Shown here piece by piece: positions 42,409 through 56,900 of a DNA stretch of 64,000 bases; the stretch's first letter is position 1, and the number at the start of each line of letters is the position of its first letter. The stretch lies in the NCBI GenBank assembly GCA_039096225.1, contig JBBPEB010000017.1, positions 874,501-938,500 on the forward strand. Reading direction: 5' to 3'. This stretch comes from Blastocystis sp. Blastoise (lineage: Eukaryota > Sar > Bigyra > Opalinata > Blastocystidae). A program made the translations under genes and the position numbers. The notes under the pieces are model-generated. The model saw only the letters and a list, made by a program, of their open reading frames with translations. It had not been told where the DNA came from and made no database searches.

Positions 42409-44072
42409 TTAGATTCTGGTACAATAACTATTGGATACGGTATTGTATCTGAGCCAACGTTGACTATATAAATGTAAAAATAAGATAAATTGTTATAAAA
42501 ATAAATAAAAAAAAAAAGAGAATAGAATAAAAATAAAAAAATACGGATTATAGTTCTTTTGTTGACTATCAATAGATAAGCCACGAATCTTCATACCAGA
42601 TAATTGGAAGTTAGGAATTTCAAAGTTGCAAAGAATAGGTCCAATTTCTTTAGTAATAAATTGATTAGCAGGTTTTTCAAGATTGTAAATAATTTTAAGA
42701 TAATGTTCTTGAGCGCCAGTGACTTTCTTTAACATCCAGAATACACGCTTTTCTTTTTCACGATATTCCTTTAACTATATATAATATAGAATAATAAATA
42801 TAATGAATTAATTAGATTAAATAATAATAATAAATATATTTAATTGTTGTTGAGCATTAGGAGCAATAGTAATATTACAAGTAGTAGTATCTACAGGAGC
42901 ATGAAGAGAAACGAAAACATTGTTAGCAGATACATCAGCAGGAAGAGCAACAACAAGCTATGAATATAATAAATATAATAAATAAATATAATAAATAAAT
43001 ATAATAAATAAATATAATAAATAAATATAATATATAATAAATATATAATATAATAAATAAAATAAATAAATATATAATAAACATATAATAAATATATAAT
43101 GAATACTTTAACAATGACTTCAATTTTAGTAGGACTCTTTTCTTCGACCATAGCATATACTGTGAACGGAGGTTTATAATAGGAGGTAGTACGATAGTTG
43201 AGTACTGTGAATTCACCTTCTTGAGGTACTAAAGTAAGAAGACGCTTTTCATCAAATTGTTCTAAATTGACAGAATCATCAAAGTTCATATCATCAAGAA
43301 TAACCGTGGGATTCTTCTCATCAGCAGGAGGAAGAGGAGAATCTTTACCAACAACAAGATGAGCAGGAAGAAGAATTTTAACAGTAGGATTACCAGTTAA
43401 GAAAGATCTCATAACAATAGAACCATCAATAGAAGAATGAAGAACATTACCCTTAGAATTAAACATAATAGATAATCTTTCAGTACAATCAACAAAGATT
43501 TCATTATTTGATTTCTTGTTATTACTAACAATAGATTTATTAGCAGCAGTAACAGAAGTACTAGCAGAATCTTCACCTTGAACGGGTTTACTAAAGACAT
43601 AAGTCTTAAGATTCGTAGTCGAAGTATCCTGAGGATAACCAAAATCAATTAATTCTTCTAAAAGTTCATAAATAAGAATGAAATTCTTTCTAATAGAATC
43701 TTCAGAGAGAACACCACAATAATCCTTAATAATCTTGATAATACGGAAGAGAACTTCAGTACCATAACAAGGAGAAAGATTCATCTTAGTGGTAATAACG
43801 AAATAAATTCCATTTTTTTTAGAGAATAAATAAGTGACAGCATCTTTGTTCTAAAATGAATAAAAATAATAACTGTAAATATCAATAAATAAAAAAACAC
43901 AAAAAAAAGAATTTATAGTTAAAAGAAATACGAAAATTGGAGGAGCATCACCAGGCCAGAAACGGACAGTTCTAAGGAACTTTTCACAAGCAGTGATAGG
44001 TACGTCAAAACGGAAATCTTTATAGATGAGACGATCACCTCTGTCTGATAAGATGAAGAATTGTGAAATCAT
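42409..44072 (-). CDS. AP4M1: AP-4 adaptor complex subunit mu
   Basis: Medium subunit of the AP-4 coat that sorts cargo at the trans-Golgi. Five exons: 44072-43932, 43850-43107, 42957-42844, 42774-42545 and 42463-42409, giving 427 residues (human 453). The start MISQFFILSDRGD is diagnostic, followed by FGYPQDTST, VDCTERLSIMFNSKG, SYLTGNP-like SFLTGNPTVKILL, VPQEGEFTVLNYR, and ITKEIGPILCNFEIP with the C-terminal NPQRWLRYNTVSNSYCTRI. The third intron has no GT donor: the gapless match to AP4M1 across NAQQQ-LKEYREKEKRVFW forces removal of a segment beginning TTAAATATATT, and the next exon also begins TTAAA. All other joints are canonical and in phase. Confidence 0.93.
42958..43100. repeat. AATATAATAAATA tandem repeat in AP4M1 intron
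   Basis: Imperfect copies of a 13-base AT-only unit (ataataaataaat) fill the second intron. Confidence 0.85.
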
Positions 44073-44728
44073 TTTGTAATGCTACTTGCAATAATGTGTC
44101 AAATAGTAAAATGCAAATATGATAGAAATAATCTTTTTTTTTTTGCATTTAGGATTATAGATGACCATAATTCAAAAAGATGAATTTTTATGTATCGCTA
44201 TTTCGTTTGTTTTCCCATAGAATACCGTATTTTTATTTGGACATCTTTTGAATTATGGTCAAGATGTTTTTTATATCTCCTAATGTAACCCATTTCTCTT
44301 CAATCTTTAGAGAGAAAACACCGATAATCATGATTATCTATACTTAAAAAAAGATAATCTTTTTTATTCCCAGTGTTTTTCTTATTATTTGATTATTTGT
44401 TTTTTTTTGTTCTTTAGATATATTGTCAAATCTTTTTTTGATATGTTTATTTCCAAAAGATCAGTTTTTTTTGAAGTATACTATTCATTGACAAGAGATA
44501 ATAATGATAGATAAAACGTGCAATTATTCATAAATTATAAGTATTGTACTAACTAAACAATTTATTTGTGAAACAAATTATATAATATTGATAAAAATAT
44601 TTTTCTTTTGAAGTGTAAACATTGAGTTGGAAAGAGATTCGATTTACAAATAAAACAAACAATAAATAATATATAAATATATATAAAATATTATTTTTAA
44701 TTCACAACTATAGAAAAATGAATACGAT
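44073..44728. other. Intergenic, AP4M1 promoter with inverted repeat
   Basis: About 650 bases. A 20-21 base inverted repeat lies at 44162-44182 and 44242-44261 (one-base length difference, 59-base spacer), 90 bases upstream of the AP4M1 start. It could be a hairpin, a protein-binding site, or the end pair of a tiny mobile-element relic. Nothing else is seen. Confidence 0.6.
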
Positions 44729-46054
44729 TTAATGAGCGTATAATGATTCATGAAGAGAACTAGCTCTGCTTAATCTTCTTTCTTTTCTTTCAGAAATAGG
44801 AAGATTCTTTTCCCAGCCGGTACCATAAACATATGCTAAAACACAGTATACAATAAATCCCAAAACTAATAATCCACAACAAATATAAGATTCAAGAAGA
44901 TACTATATACAATAATAATAATATGATATAATATAAGATAAATAAATAAATAAAATGATATAATATATGATAAATAAATAAATAAAATGATATAATATAT
45001 AAATACCATATCAGATGTAGCACTAGCACTACCTGCGGCAGAATCAACAAAAACGGGAGCTAAGAAGAAACAAGCGGAAGCACCATAAATTTGGAACTAT
45101 AGTAATTAATATAATAATAATATTATTATTATCAAAAATAATATATATATATAATAAATGTATACCATTCTTAAGACAGCAAAAGCAGTATCAATTTTAT
45201 CACTGAATAATTGACCCGAAAGAGTCATAAGTTGAGTTTGGAAAGCACAATCTGAAATAGCATAAAGAGCTGCAGCGACGTGAATTAACCAATTTTGTTG
45301 TTCATTAGCAAATACACCCACAACTAAACCAGCAACTCCAATAATAGTACCAGAAGCAAGAACAACAGTATTTCCAAAAAGATCTGAAACTTTTCCAAGA
45401 ATAAGGCTGAAAACAACTTCTATAATACCATAAATTGTCATAGCAACACCAACAACAGTAGCATCAGTTACTTGTCTGTTAAACATAGCAGCAGGCCACA
45501 TCATCATATATCCTAAAGAATTATAATGTAACTTATAAAAAAATGAAGGAAAAAGAAATAATAATAAGTAATAATAATAAAAAAATTAATAATAATAATA
45601 AAAAAAAAATTAATAATAAAATAATAAAAATAATAATAAAAATAAATAAAAAAATATATATAAATAATAAAAAACAATAATATAGGAATATAAAAAGCAT
45701 ACCACTTCCAAGCATAAGAGGAACAAGAAGCCATACTTTAGTATCAACCATCATATGTCCATAGGCAAATAATTTATCTTTAATGGATTCTTGAGGTTCA
45801 GTAGAAACTGTAGTAGGTTCTTCTTTAGCTAAGATTGATTGAATTTCTTGTTCTACAACACTATTACTACCTTCTTGATCTCCTTTTTCTTCTTCATCTT
45901 CAATCTTAATAGGTTTTCTTAATAAGAATAACACAACACTACCTAATATACCAAAGAAACCAAGAACTAAGAAAAGAATAGAAGTATTTCCATTCCAACC
46001 AGCTTGACCAGGCTTATTATCCTATATATTTTAAATAGAAACATGAAATTAATA

Positions 46055-46113
<59 letters not shown>

Positions 46114-46841
46114 CATACAACAGGGAAAATAGTTAATAATAAAGTAGCTACAAGGTTACCAAAGACTTATAATATTAAGAAAATTATCTTACAATAAATA
46201 ATAATGAAAATAATTAAAAGGATATATTACTTAACATATAAATAGACCAGAAAAGACCAGAATTTGTACCTCTATTTTTAGTAGTAGAACATTCACTTAA
46301 GTATACACCTTGAGCAGCCCATACAATACAAGCACAAAAACCATGGAAACCACTAAAACATAAAGCTACAGGAATAATCAAATAAGAGAAATGAGCTATA
46401 AAGAGACCATATTCAACAGATGATGCAGCAATAGCATATCTGGATTGACCAAATTTCATAATCACAGAAGGAGCAATAATATTCAAAATAGAAAAAGAAA
46501 TATTGACAATACCAAGGCAAGTAGCACCAACATCACCTATATGTTTCTGCTTAAAAAAAAACATATTAATATATAAAAATACCCATTAACTTCACAGAAT
46601 AATTCTGAGCAGGATTAAAAGCTAGAAAAATAATTAAGATAATAAAAAAATAATTAATTAGTCATTTCATATAACAAAAAATTAGACTTAACAAAATATA
46701 TATACCCATAAATAAAAGCATAAATCCTAAACCAAGATGAATGACATTCATTTTATTGACTGTTTCCGCAGATAAATTCTTAAAACAAAACCATTGATAT
46801 GTCTTCTTATTAGAAGTATCCTTTACAAGAGGCTGCTCCAT
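44729..46841 (-). CDS. UNC93-like major facilitator protein
   Basis: Multi-pass membrane protein of the UNC93 branch of the MFS; relatives act as channel regulators or in receptor trafficking, and the substrate is unknown. The ATG at 46841 opens MEQPLVKDTS. TM1 ends with FMLLFMAFNPAQNYS, matching the family's F-x-AFN-x-AQN motif. Other parts: GDVGATCLGIVNISFSIL, GFCACIVWAAQGVYLSEC (family motif GxGaaxxWxxQGxYlt), a charged central loop (residues rich in Glu between TM6 and TM7), WPAAMFNRQVTDATVVG, IIEVVFSLILGKVSD, and a last TM followed by a basic tail with RKERRLSRASS. About 11-12 hydrophobic segments are counted. Splicing after AQNYS uses donor GTGAAG; the later GTATTT donor would be out of phase. 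Other exon ends were placed by reading frame and not all were checked. Confidence 0.85.
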
Positions 46842-47898
46842 ATTTTAAAGTATCTTCTTAATAATAATTAAAAAAAATAATATATTTTTAAAAGAAACTT
46901 GGTTTATTTTTTTTGTTTGATGTCGCAGGAGAAACTATATGGGGAATTTTGTATAGAGGAGAAACAGATATATTTCTTTTCTAAACCAGTCATTTTTATT
47001 ATTTCTTAAAAAACCAATGTTTTTTGTTCTAAAAAGCATTCCTTTTGTTTTTAATTCTTAACAGCTCTGAAAGAAATGACTTTGGAAATTAAAAACGAAT
47101 GGTTCATTCCTCTTGTTTTTGGGGAATCTTAGAATATTCCGTAATTTGAAGTAAAGTCTCATGTTTATTTTTTCTATGGTTATTTTCTTTGTTTACAAAA
47201 GTATTATTTTGGGAATAGAAAATAATTAAAAACTTTAATAGCTTTCACTCACACGTACGTATAGCATATATGCAAAAAAAAATGAATGATGATCTTCTTG
47301 TGATAATTATCATAATCATCTTGACACATATTAATGAAAATAACTTGATAAGAATAATACTCAGTAAGGACTGACATGAAAAGAATAATCAAAAAAGAGA
47401 TTTGAAACAATGATTGCCTTTTACCAGTTTTTTTTAACAATGAGAAATATACTACAAATCTTTGACTTTTTACGAACAGGAAGATAGTCTACATATTATC
47501 AATATGATACGATAATAGAATACTTAAAAAGAAGGTAATTAATTTGTGAATCTACAGTTACAAGAGTAAGTCACATGGCTTTTTACAAGAAAAAAAAAAC
47601 TAAATATTATGAATCAAGCTTTTTAATCAATATATGTGAATAACTAGTAATTCAAACTCTATTAAAAAAACAGACCAAATACTATGAAACTTGAAGATTA
47701 TTTATATCTTCACGGGAATTTTGCATTATTTAGTAAATAACTCTATTGTTTTTTGTATATAGTAAAAACTACACTGTAATACTGGAAAAGTTAGTAATGA
47801 ATTCTCATTACAAGAAAAACTCTAATTTCTTTTTTCGTTTCACATTAATAATTAATTAATTAATTAATTGTATATATTTAATTTTATTGTTTGTGTGA
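46842..47898. other. Intergenic, divergent promoters of UNC93-like and giant ATPase genes
   Basis: About 1.06 kb without a supported gene. A (taat)n-type run lies at about 47849-47872, just upstream of the giant gene. TTCACGGGAA lies at 47710. Confidence 0.55.
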
Positions 47899-48553
47899 AT
47901 GAATCCTCAAGTTGCATACCAATTTACGTGTAACTGTGAAACAACCCAATATGAATATGCATTAACCAACGTTGTTTACAATGAAACAGCTACAGTTTTC
48001 CTCTCAAGATACATGGTAATTTACTTATCGATAGATCTATGAATTTATTTTATAGAAATGGGTCCCTGAACATTTTCAAATAGGTTATAATGTATTTACA
48101 GCTGGCTCAGCGTTGATCAATACGAAATCTACCATGCTGGATCTAATTCAATTAAGAGAACCAATTTATTTATTTTTAGATGTTACTCAAGAAGTTTTTT
48201 TTAGTATGAATCCTCAAATTCAAGAACTTTATCCAATGAGATCCATGTCAAAACAAAGTCAATCTGATAAACAATGGGTATATTATTATTATTTTTCATT
48301 TGAATTTAATTTTTATTGTTTTCAAAAAAAAAAAAGTTTTTTTTTTTACTTATATTTAATGTTTATTTTAGATCTCTACCCTTCCCTGGCCTCATGGATC
48401 AGGATATATTATCCAGTCATTATGGATTAATTACTTAGTTCAAAATAATCAATATGTTCCACAGAACCCTATACCTATAATATTTGTTTTGCTTTTTAAG
48501 GTATATTCACGATTATTTTTTAATTTATAATATATTTTTCTGTATTTACTTAG

Positions 48554-48584
<31 letters not shown>

Positions 48585-50895
48585 GATAAAGGAACCTTCT
48601 CCTCCTCCTCCACCTCCTCTTATTCGTATATATATATAATTTAAATTAATTCCAAATTTATATACCTTATATTTATATCTTTTTTTAGTTTTTTTTTTTG
48701 CTAAATTATAAATTATATATATATATTTATTATTATATATGAAAGATATATATGTTAAAGAATACTATATATGTATATAGTTACTCTTCCTGAATCTCCT
48801 TCTCCATCTCCTTCTCCTTCTCCATCTCCTTCTCCTTCTATACCTATTCAAAATACTATTCAACCCATTGTTCAACAACCTACTGATAATATCACTCAAC
48901 AATCTACTGATAATGTCACTCAAGAATCTAATAATGATATTGTTCAACAACCTAATAATGATATAGTTCAACAACCTAATAATGATATTGTTCAACAATC
49001 TACCAATAATATTACTCGACAACCTAATAATGATATTGTTCAACAACCTAATAATGATATAGTTCAACAACCTAATAATGATATTGTTCAACAACCTACT
49101 GATAATATTACTCAACAATCTAATAATGATATTGTTCAACAACCTAATAATGATATTACTCAACAACCTATTCAAGAACCTATTCAAGAACCTATTCAAG
49201 AACCTATTCAAGAACCTTCTGACTCTATAACTAAAACTATTAACGAACCAATAAATGATGATCTAAAAGCTTCTTCTTCTACTATTACTGATTCATCAGT
49301 ACCTTCTAAAGATAATTCTCTTTCTACTGTAAATAACGATAATTCCAAGAATTATTCTAAAGAGAATTCAGGGGAATCTTCTTCATCACAACCAAAAGAT
49401 GTGTCTCCAGATAAACCTAATACTAATTGTATATATATATTAATTATATTATACTATTATATGTTTATAATATATATAGTATATATATATTAATTGTTAT
49501 ACTATACATTGTTATATATATATTTATTAAAATATATTATATATATAGCTCCATCAGGTAATTCTGCGGATTCGATTGATATAAATATAGATGTAGATGA
49601 TATTGATGATTTAATAGATAATGACACGCCGCAACATGCTGCTGATTCCACTCCAAAACCCATGGAAAATATGTCTATTTTAGAAATCCTTCAAAATGAA
49701 TTAATTAAATTATGTACTATAACCGATACACCCTCTTTAGATAATCAATATGAATTGTTATTAAAGAAATATACTCAAGAAAACATTCAAGAAGCTTTAA
49801 ATAGTATATATCCGATGAACGAAGTAACATCTTCTATTTGGTATAATAATCTTGTTGTTTATGCGACACGACTTCTTGTTTTTAAACGTAAAGTAGATAC
49901 CAACTGTATTTATATTATTTATATTTATTTGTATTATATATTTTTGATGCTTTTTTCTATTTATTTGTTTTGTCAAACTAATATAATATATATCTATAGC
50001 GAATGAATTCAGGGCTGAAGTTGAGTATATATATATATTACTATTTATTATTCCTTCTTACTAATACCACATATATATAGGAAAAAGACAAACTATTTAA
50101 AACAAACTTTTAATAATTATATTTATGTATATATATTTATATTTATGTATATTAGTGAATATATATATATATATATATATAGAGTATTTCTACTGTAGAT
50201 ATTTACGCTCTTAATTTAAATACACGTGACACTCTTGTATACCATAATTCTGCAAAGATGACTACGTATAAACCCTTTATGGACTTCTTAATTGTATATA
50301 TATATATATATATAATATTTGATTTTTTTTATTTCTAGAGAAAATATGGTGAGAGTATCTATGTTATCTATCATAATAAGATACTTACTCATGAAGATCT
50401 TAATTACGTAAAACAAAAACATATTCAGAGACTAGATATTGCTATTCTTAACGTATATATATATAAATATATATATTATATATACATAATTATAGTACAT
50501 ATTTATTGAATTACATTGTGTATATAGTATAACTTCAATTTTCCATATGTTTTTAGAAATCCACAATTAGATATGGGATTCAGTATATATATTTTATTTA
50601 GATTATTTTTCTCTAAAGAATTTATTTATCTTTTTATTTTCCTTGTTTTTACTGTAGATATATTTGCTATTAGATTTATATAAAAGAATTTTTATTAAAA
50701 TATATATTGTTATATATACATTAGATGTTTTATTTTTTCATAGCTTTATATATATATATATAACATTAATTCTATAGATATTCCTGAAGATTTTAGTTTT
50801 CTGAATGATATTAAATTATTATCTAACGAACAATATTCTGAATGGATTAATAATATTATACATCCTCGTCTATTATGTATATATATATATATATA

Positions 50896-50931
<36 letters not shown>

Positions 50932-53900
50932 CATTATATAGTTGATCTTCCTCGTGCTCCTAAAATGTTTAATGATATTTCATTATTTCAAGAGGACTGC
51001 CTTTCTACAGTCACAGAAATTATTGTAGATAGTATATAAATATAATAAATATAAATATAATAAACATAATAAACATAATAAACATAATAAACATAATAAA
51101 CATAATAAATATATTAAATATAACAAATGTAACAAAAAATAAAGAAAATAAATATAAATATAATATATATATATATATAGATCGTTCTACGAATAGTCTT
51201 GAATATACTTGTTCCTTTAAAAATAATTCTTTGGGTATTATTCCTTTTAGAATGGGTCTACAAGGTATATATATCTTTATATATCTTTATATATCTATAT
51301 ATATAGTTTCTTATTATAAGAACGAATTATCTGAATTTTTCCGTCTTCCTGAACTTTATACTAAACTTATATCATTACAGAGCTTTACAATTTATTGTGA
51401 CGAACTGAATATGAAAAGTCAAGAATATCCGCGATTCTTTGCTTATTTATATAAAGGATATATTAATTATAATGCTAGTCGTGAAGAATTACAACGTTTC
51501 TCAGTATATTTATTCTCTATAAATATATATATAATATTATATATTATCTATATAGTTTAATGGAAATAAATTAATATATGATGAATCTTATCTTGAATCT
51601 TTTGAAGATCAAGAATATAAACTTCGTATATATAAATATATATATAATTAATTAATGTTAAATAATTTTTATTATTCAAATTATTACTCATTATATATCT
51701 ATATATATATATAGATAATACTATACCTCATCGTCCTGCAGATCCTTCTTCTTATTTCTCTACTAAAGTGAATCCTCCTTCTCCTTATGGATATACCCCT
51801 TATGCACCTTGCTATCTTGCTTTTAGTATGAATACTCGATCTCCTGCACTTATTACTCCTAATAACCTTATATTACATACATTACATGAGAAACCATCAA
51901 CTAGAAATAATGATAAACGTACTTCTATTCTATCTCTTCCTTGTGCTTTATATAATGGATTAGATACATTATCTCTTGGTGATTATGTTAATTTTAGTTA
52001 TCAATCAACTGAAAATGAAGTTTATTTCTATCTTCCTTTACTTAAAAATATAGAATTAGATATGAATCGTCTTGGTAATAAAACTATTAATTTCTTCTGT
52101 ATTCGTCCTAACGATCCTGTTAATTATAATCGTGATCAAGATGGAAAGAAAGAACCTCATTATAAAGGATTAAGTGTATATATAGAAGGAGTTGGTAGAT
52201 TAAGAATTACTGCTGATTATGTGATTGTTCATTCCATAGAAAATACATTAAATTATATTATAAAAGGTCAATCTTATACTATATATCCTTATCGATCTAT
52301 TAATCTTATGAGTCGAAAGAATACATTTATTTCAACTCCTGAAGCTGAACAACGTGTTTATCATATTGAACAAGCTATTCAACATAATATTCCATTATTA
52401 ATTGAAGGAGAAACATCTAGTGGTAAAACTTATAGTGTAGAATATGTAAGTAAAAGAAGTGGTATTCGTGTGATTCGTTATAATTTCTCTCCTACTTCTT
52501 CTCCTGAAGATTTAATTGGTGATATTACTTTACAAACAAATAATAAACATAGTACTTTTGTCTTTAAATCTGGTGCATTCACAGAAGCATTTATTCATGG
52601 GGGTATATTATTATTAGATGAAATGTCTTTAGCTCCTCAATCTATTGTTCAATCAATTTTATCTTTCTTAGATTCTAAACAAATCTTTATTGATAAGATG
52701 GGACAATATGAAATAAGAGAAATGAATCCCAATTTCCGTCTTATAGCTACACAAAATCCTGCTGGATCTATATATAAACGAAATACATTAAATACAGATA
52801 TTCGTGATTACTTCAGAGTATTAAATGAAGAATTATTTCCTCCTATTTCTCAAAAAGAAATTCAACAATTTATTGAGAAAAAGAATATTCGAAATCATGA
52901 GTTTGAAAGTCAATTATTACAAACACATAATGAAGCTGTTCTTGATGCTACAAAACGAATTGCTAATAAATTTTATACTATTCGAGATGCTAATAGAGCT
53001 ATTTCTATGATGAAATTAAGAGAAAATTCTCAAGATATATGGCCAATAGTATATAATACTCATTATACACAAGGATTTAATCGTAAACAATTAATGGAAC
53101 AACTTCTTCAACAAGATCAATCTACAAGATCAAAGAATTCAGATGGATTCAGTGATGCTGAAAGAGGCTTAGATTATCCTGGTGAACCTTTAGATCCTAT
53201 TGTATTCCAATATATAGGTAAACAATTAGATATTGCTTTAAATAGTGGTAGTCATGTAATAGTATGTGCTTCTGATGAATATGTTGCTCGTAAATATGTA
53301 TATGCATTCTTATATCATCGTCAACAAATATATGGTCAAATCAATAAAAAGAAGAATGGTATTAAATTACGTTATTCTAGTGTATATAAGACTTTATATT
53401 GTTCTAAAGGTATTACAGCTGAGAATTTAATAGGTTCTTCTAAATTAGAAGAAGATATTAAGAGTCATGAATATATACCTCAATGGGTAGATTCAGAATT
53501 ATTAAAAGCTGCTGATGAAGGTAATATATGTGTTATACAAAATATAGGATTAATGAATTCTAATTCTCTTGAAAGATTAAATAATTTATTAGAAGTAGAA
53601 TATCATACATTAGATGCTAGTAATAATAATATTGAGCCTATTAGTGTTCGTTTTGATGAACGACAATGTAATGGAGATCTTATTGTAGATCCATTATTCC
53701 GTATTATTGCTACTTGTTCTGTTAATGATCTTAATCATTTCTCTCCTGCTCTTAACAATCGATATATACATTTACGTATTAGTGATGATATGCTTAATGA
53801 AAAATGTTATAAATTATATAAAGAGCCAAAAGATTATTTTAATAAGATTTCTACAAGTGTAATTCAGAATATAAATGATGAAAATGAAAAGAATTTATAT

Positions 53901-56900
53901 ATAAATATGAAACAATTCATCGATTCTCAATCTAACTTTTTTAATAAGAAGAAATATTATATTAGTTTAGATTTCATATATGAAATGTGTGAATTATCAT
54001 TTGAACAGAAAGTACAATTAATTAAAGATTATTGTACTTCAGAAGGTAAACATTTATCAATATTAGATCAATATATTCCTTCTACTCGTTGTGATAAATG
54101 TAATGAATTATTTAGTTCTATTTGTGAACATAGAACAACTAGTTTAATTGGATTAGAATCTACAGGTAAAACACATCTTCTTTTGAATGTACTAAAGAAT
54201 AGTGGATTAATAAAACGTTATAAAACAGTTTTCTTAACTCCAGATACAGATATAAGTCAATTAATAGGTAGTTATACATTTTCTTCAAGTTCTTCAAAAG
54301 AATCAGTTTCTCAAGGTGCAGGATTTAAACGAGGACCTTTATTAGAAGCTTTAGAAAAAGGAACTATATTAATATTAGAGAATGCTCATTATTTATCTGA
54401 AGAATTAATTGAATCTATTCAACAATTTATTGATCCTTTAGCAACATCTGTTGTTTATTTAGGTAAAGAATATCATATTTCTAGTAATTTCAGATTAATA
54501 TATGTATTTAAATCTTATCAACAAAATAAGATTCATCATGATTTACCTTCTTATATTCAAAGAGTATATGTAGATTTATATACACAATCAGAAATAGAAT
54601 TAATTCTTCATCATCCTCTTTTATGTCGATTATATCGTTATGAATCTATTTCCATTCAACAGTTATTAATATATTATGAAATCTATCAACGTTATTGTCG
54701 TAATGTCTCTTTTGATCAATCTAATGAATATATGGCTGGTATCGTATGTTTATATCAACCTTCTTCTTTTCTACTTCAGAATTCTCCATTTTTAATTGCT
54801 ATTGCTACGCATTGTTTAAAAACACATAATGATGATTATAAACCTTCAGATATTGAAATTGAAAAAATGAAAGATAAAATTAAGAAATTTGTAAATTATG
54901 AAATTGTTCAAGGAACAAAACAAAATACAATAACAAATTCTATTTTACAAGTATACTATCCTGATAGTATTAATTTATCTACTTGTCATTGGTGTATTTC
55001 TTCTTTATTCCGTCTCCTTATTCTTCAAAGTTTAAGTACAATTCCTCCTATTCTTATTGGTGGATCTGAATCAAAAGATCAATTTATAGATATACTACAG
55101 AATAATATGGATACTATTGAATTATCAAGATCTTTAGAATGTGATTATTTAACTGGATTATCTACTGTTTGTAGTAAGACAGATATTCAATCATTACATG
55201 AAAGAATAAAAGCAGAAATTACAAAATTAAATATTAATATTCATTCAGGAGATGATAAATATACAGCATTAAAAGACTGGATTAACGATATTGAACGATG
55301 TTTATCAGAAAAATCAGATACAAGTATGATTTTTAAACCTGGTCAAATTACTTTAGGTATATTTAAAGAGAAAGCTTTATTATTAAAGCATTTTGAATTA
55401 TTGAATGATAATGTTATTCCTCGATTAAGTTCTTTATTTGATAGTTATTTAAGTGGCTATTCTTTCTTGTTACATGAATCTGATAGTGGATATCAAGTTA
55501 ATCTTCAGAATTGTCGATTTGTTGCTACTGTTGAAGAAGAAAACTTTACTAAAACTGCTCTTCGTAATTATTTTATTTATTTACCTTGTTCTGATTATAA
55601 TTTATCCGAAAAGATGAAGATTATTCCGTGGATCTCTCAAGTTGATTCTATATTTGCAAAAGAATCTTTAATATTCTTAAAGAAAATTGATGCTCTTGCT
55701 CCATTCTTTAAGAATTCTTATCAAGATGCTTATTTCTATTTAAAGTATATTTCAGGGACAAAAGAAGAACGTATTCAATTAATGAAATCATGTCAATATA
55801 GTGATTCTATTAAAAAATTATTTACTTATTCAGAAACTATTGATTCTTATAATCTACCAAGTGAATATTTAAAAGAAGTCTTTATAGATGGTTCTGGTCT
55901 TGATATTAATAGAATTCGTAAAATAGAAGAACTTCCTGGTTTTCAGCCATTAACAGAATCTCTTACTACTTTACATATATTAATATCTATTTTATTAACA
56001 AAGAATACAGGAGATCCTAAACCGAATAGATCAGATATTGATTATTATCCTATTATATTAGAAGGAGCACCAGGTATTGGTAAATCCGATTTAGCTATTC
56101 GTATATTTGAAGGATTACAAATTCCTTATATTCGTCAAAATTTTGCTCAAAGTATAGATATTGGAAATGTATTTGGTTCTGTATCTCCTACTTCTAATGG
56201 TGGTATTCAATTTAAAGATAGTGAATTAAGTTTCTTATTAAAAGGTAAAGATAAGTATAGAGTTATGGATGATAAAGGTAGTTATATTTTTGATCCTAAT
56301 GATTCAAATGTTATTGATAAATATAAGAATAATGATAAGAAATATGCATTATATAAAGGTGAATATACAATAGGATTATTATTAGATGAATTAAATCTTG
56401 CTTCTCCTGAATTATTAGATACTATATCTACTTTAATTACACAAGCTAGTAAAAGAGGTAGCTTTTATATCCCAGGTAATATAACAATCAAGAGATTACC
56501 ACGATTATTGATAGTTATTTGTGAGAATCCTGCTGTTATGTCGAATAGTCGTGGTGTTTTACCTAAATCTATAATTGATAAGAGTTTTTATTTCCGTAAT
56601 ATAGAATTTGAAGTATTTGAATTGACAAGACTAAGTGGTATTATTCTTAATGAATGTGTTTTAAGTGATAAAAGATCTGATAATTCTTTTAGTGGTACAG
56701 AATTCTATAAGAAGAATTTAAAAACACGTATAAAGGCACTGATTGCTAATGCTATTTATAGTAGTTCTCAGACACGTGTCAATTTCTCATTACGTGATGT
56801 TTTAAAAGGAAAATACTTAATAGATCAATCTAGGCACATGAATTATTCTATTCCTGTAGAAGCTGCTTTATGGCTTACGATTGTATGTAAATATTTACCT

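Noticed and set aside
46558-46610. Apparent out-of-phase intron in the UNC93-like gene
   Set aside because: Using donor GTGAAG after AQNYS instead of GTATTT restores phase and family spacing.
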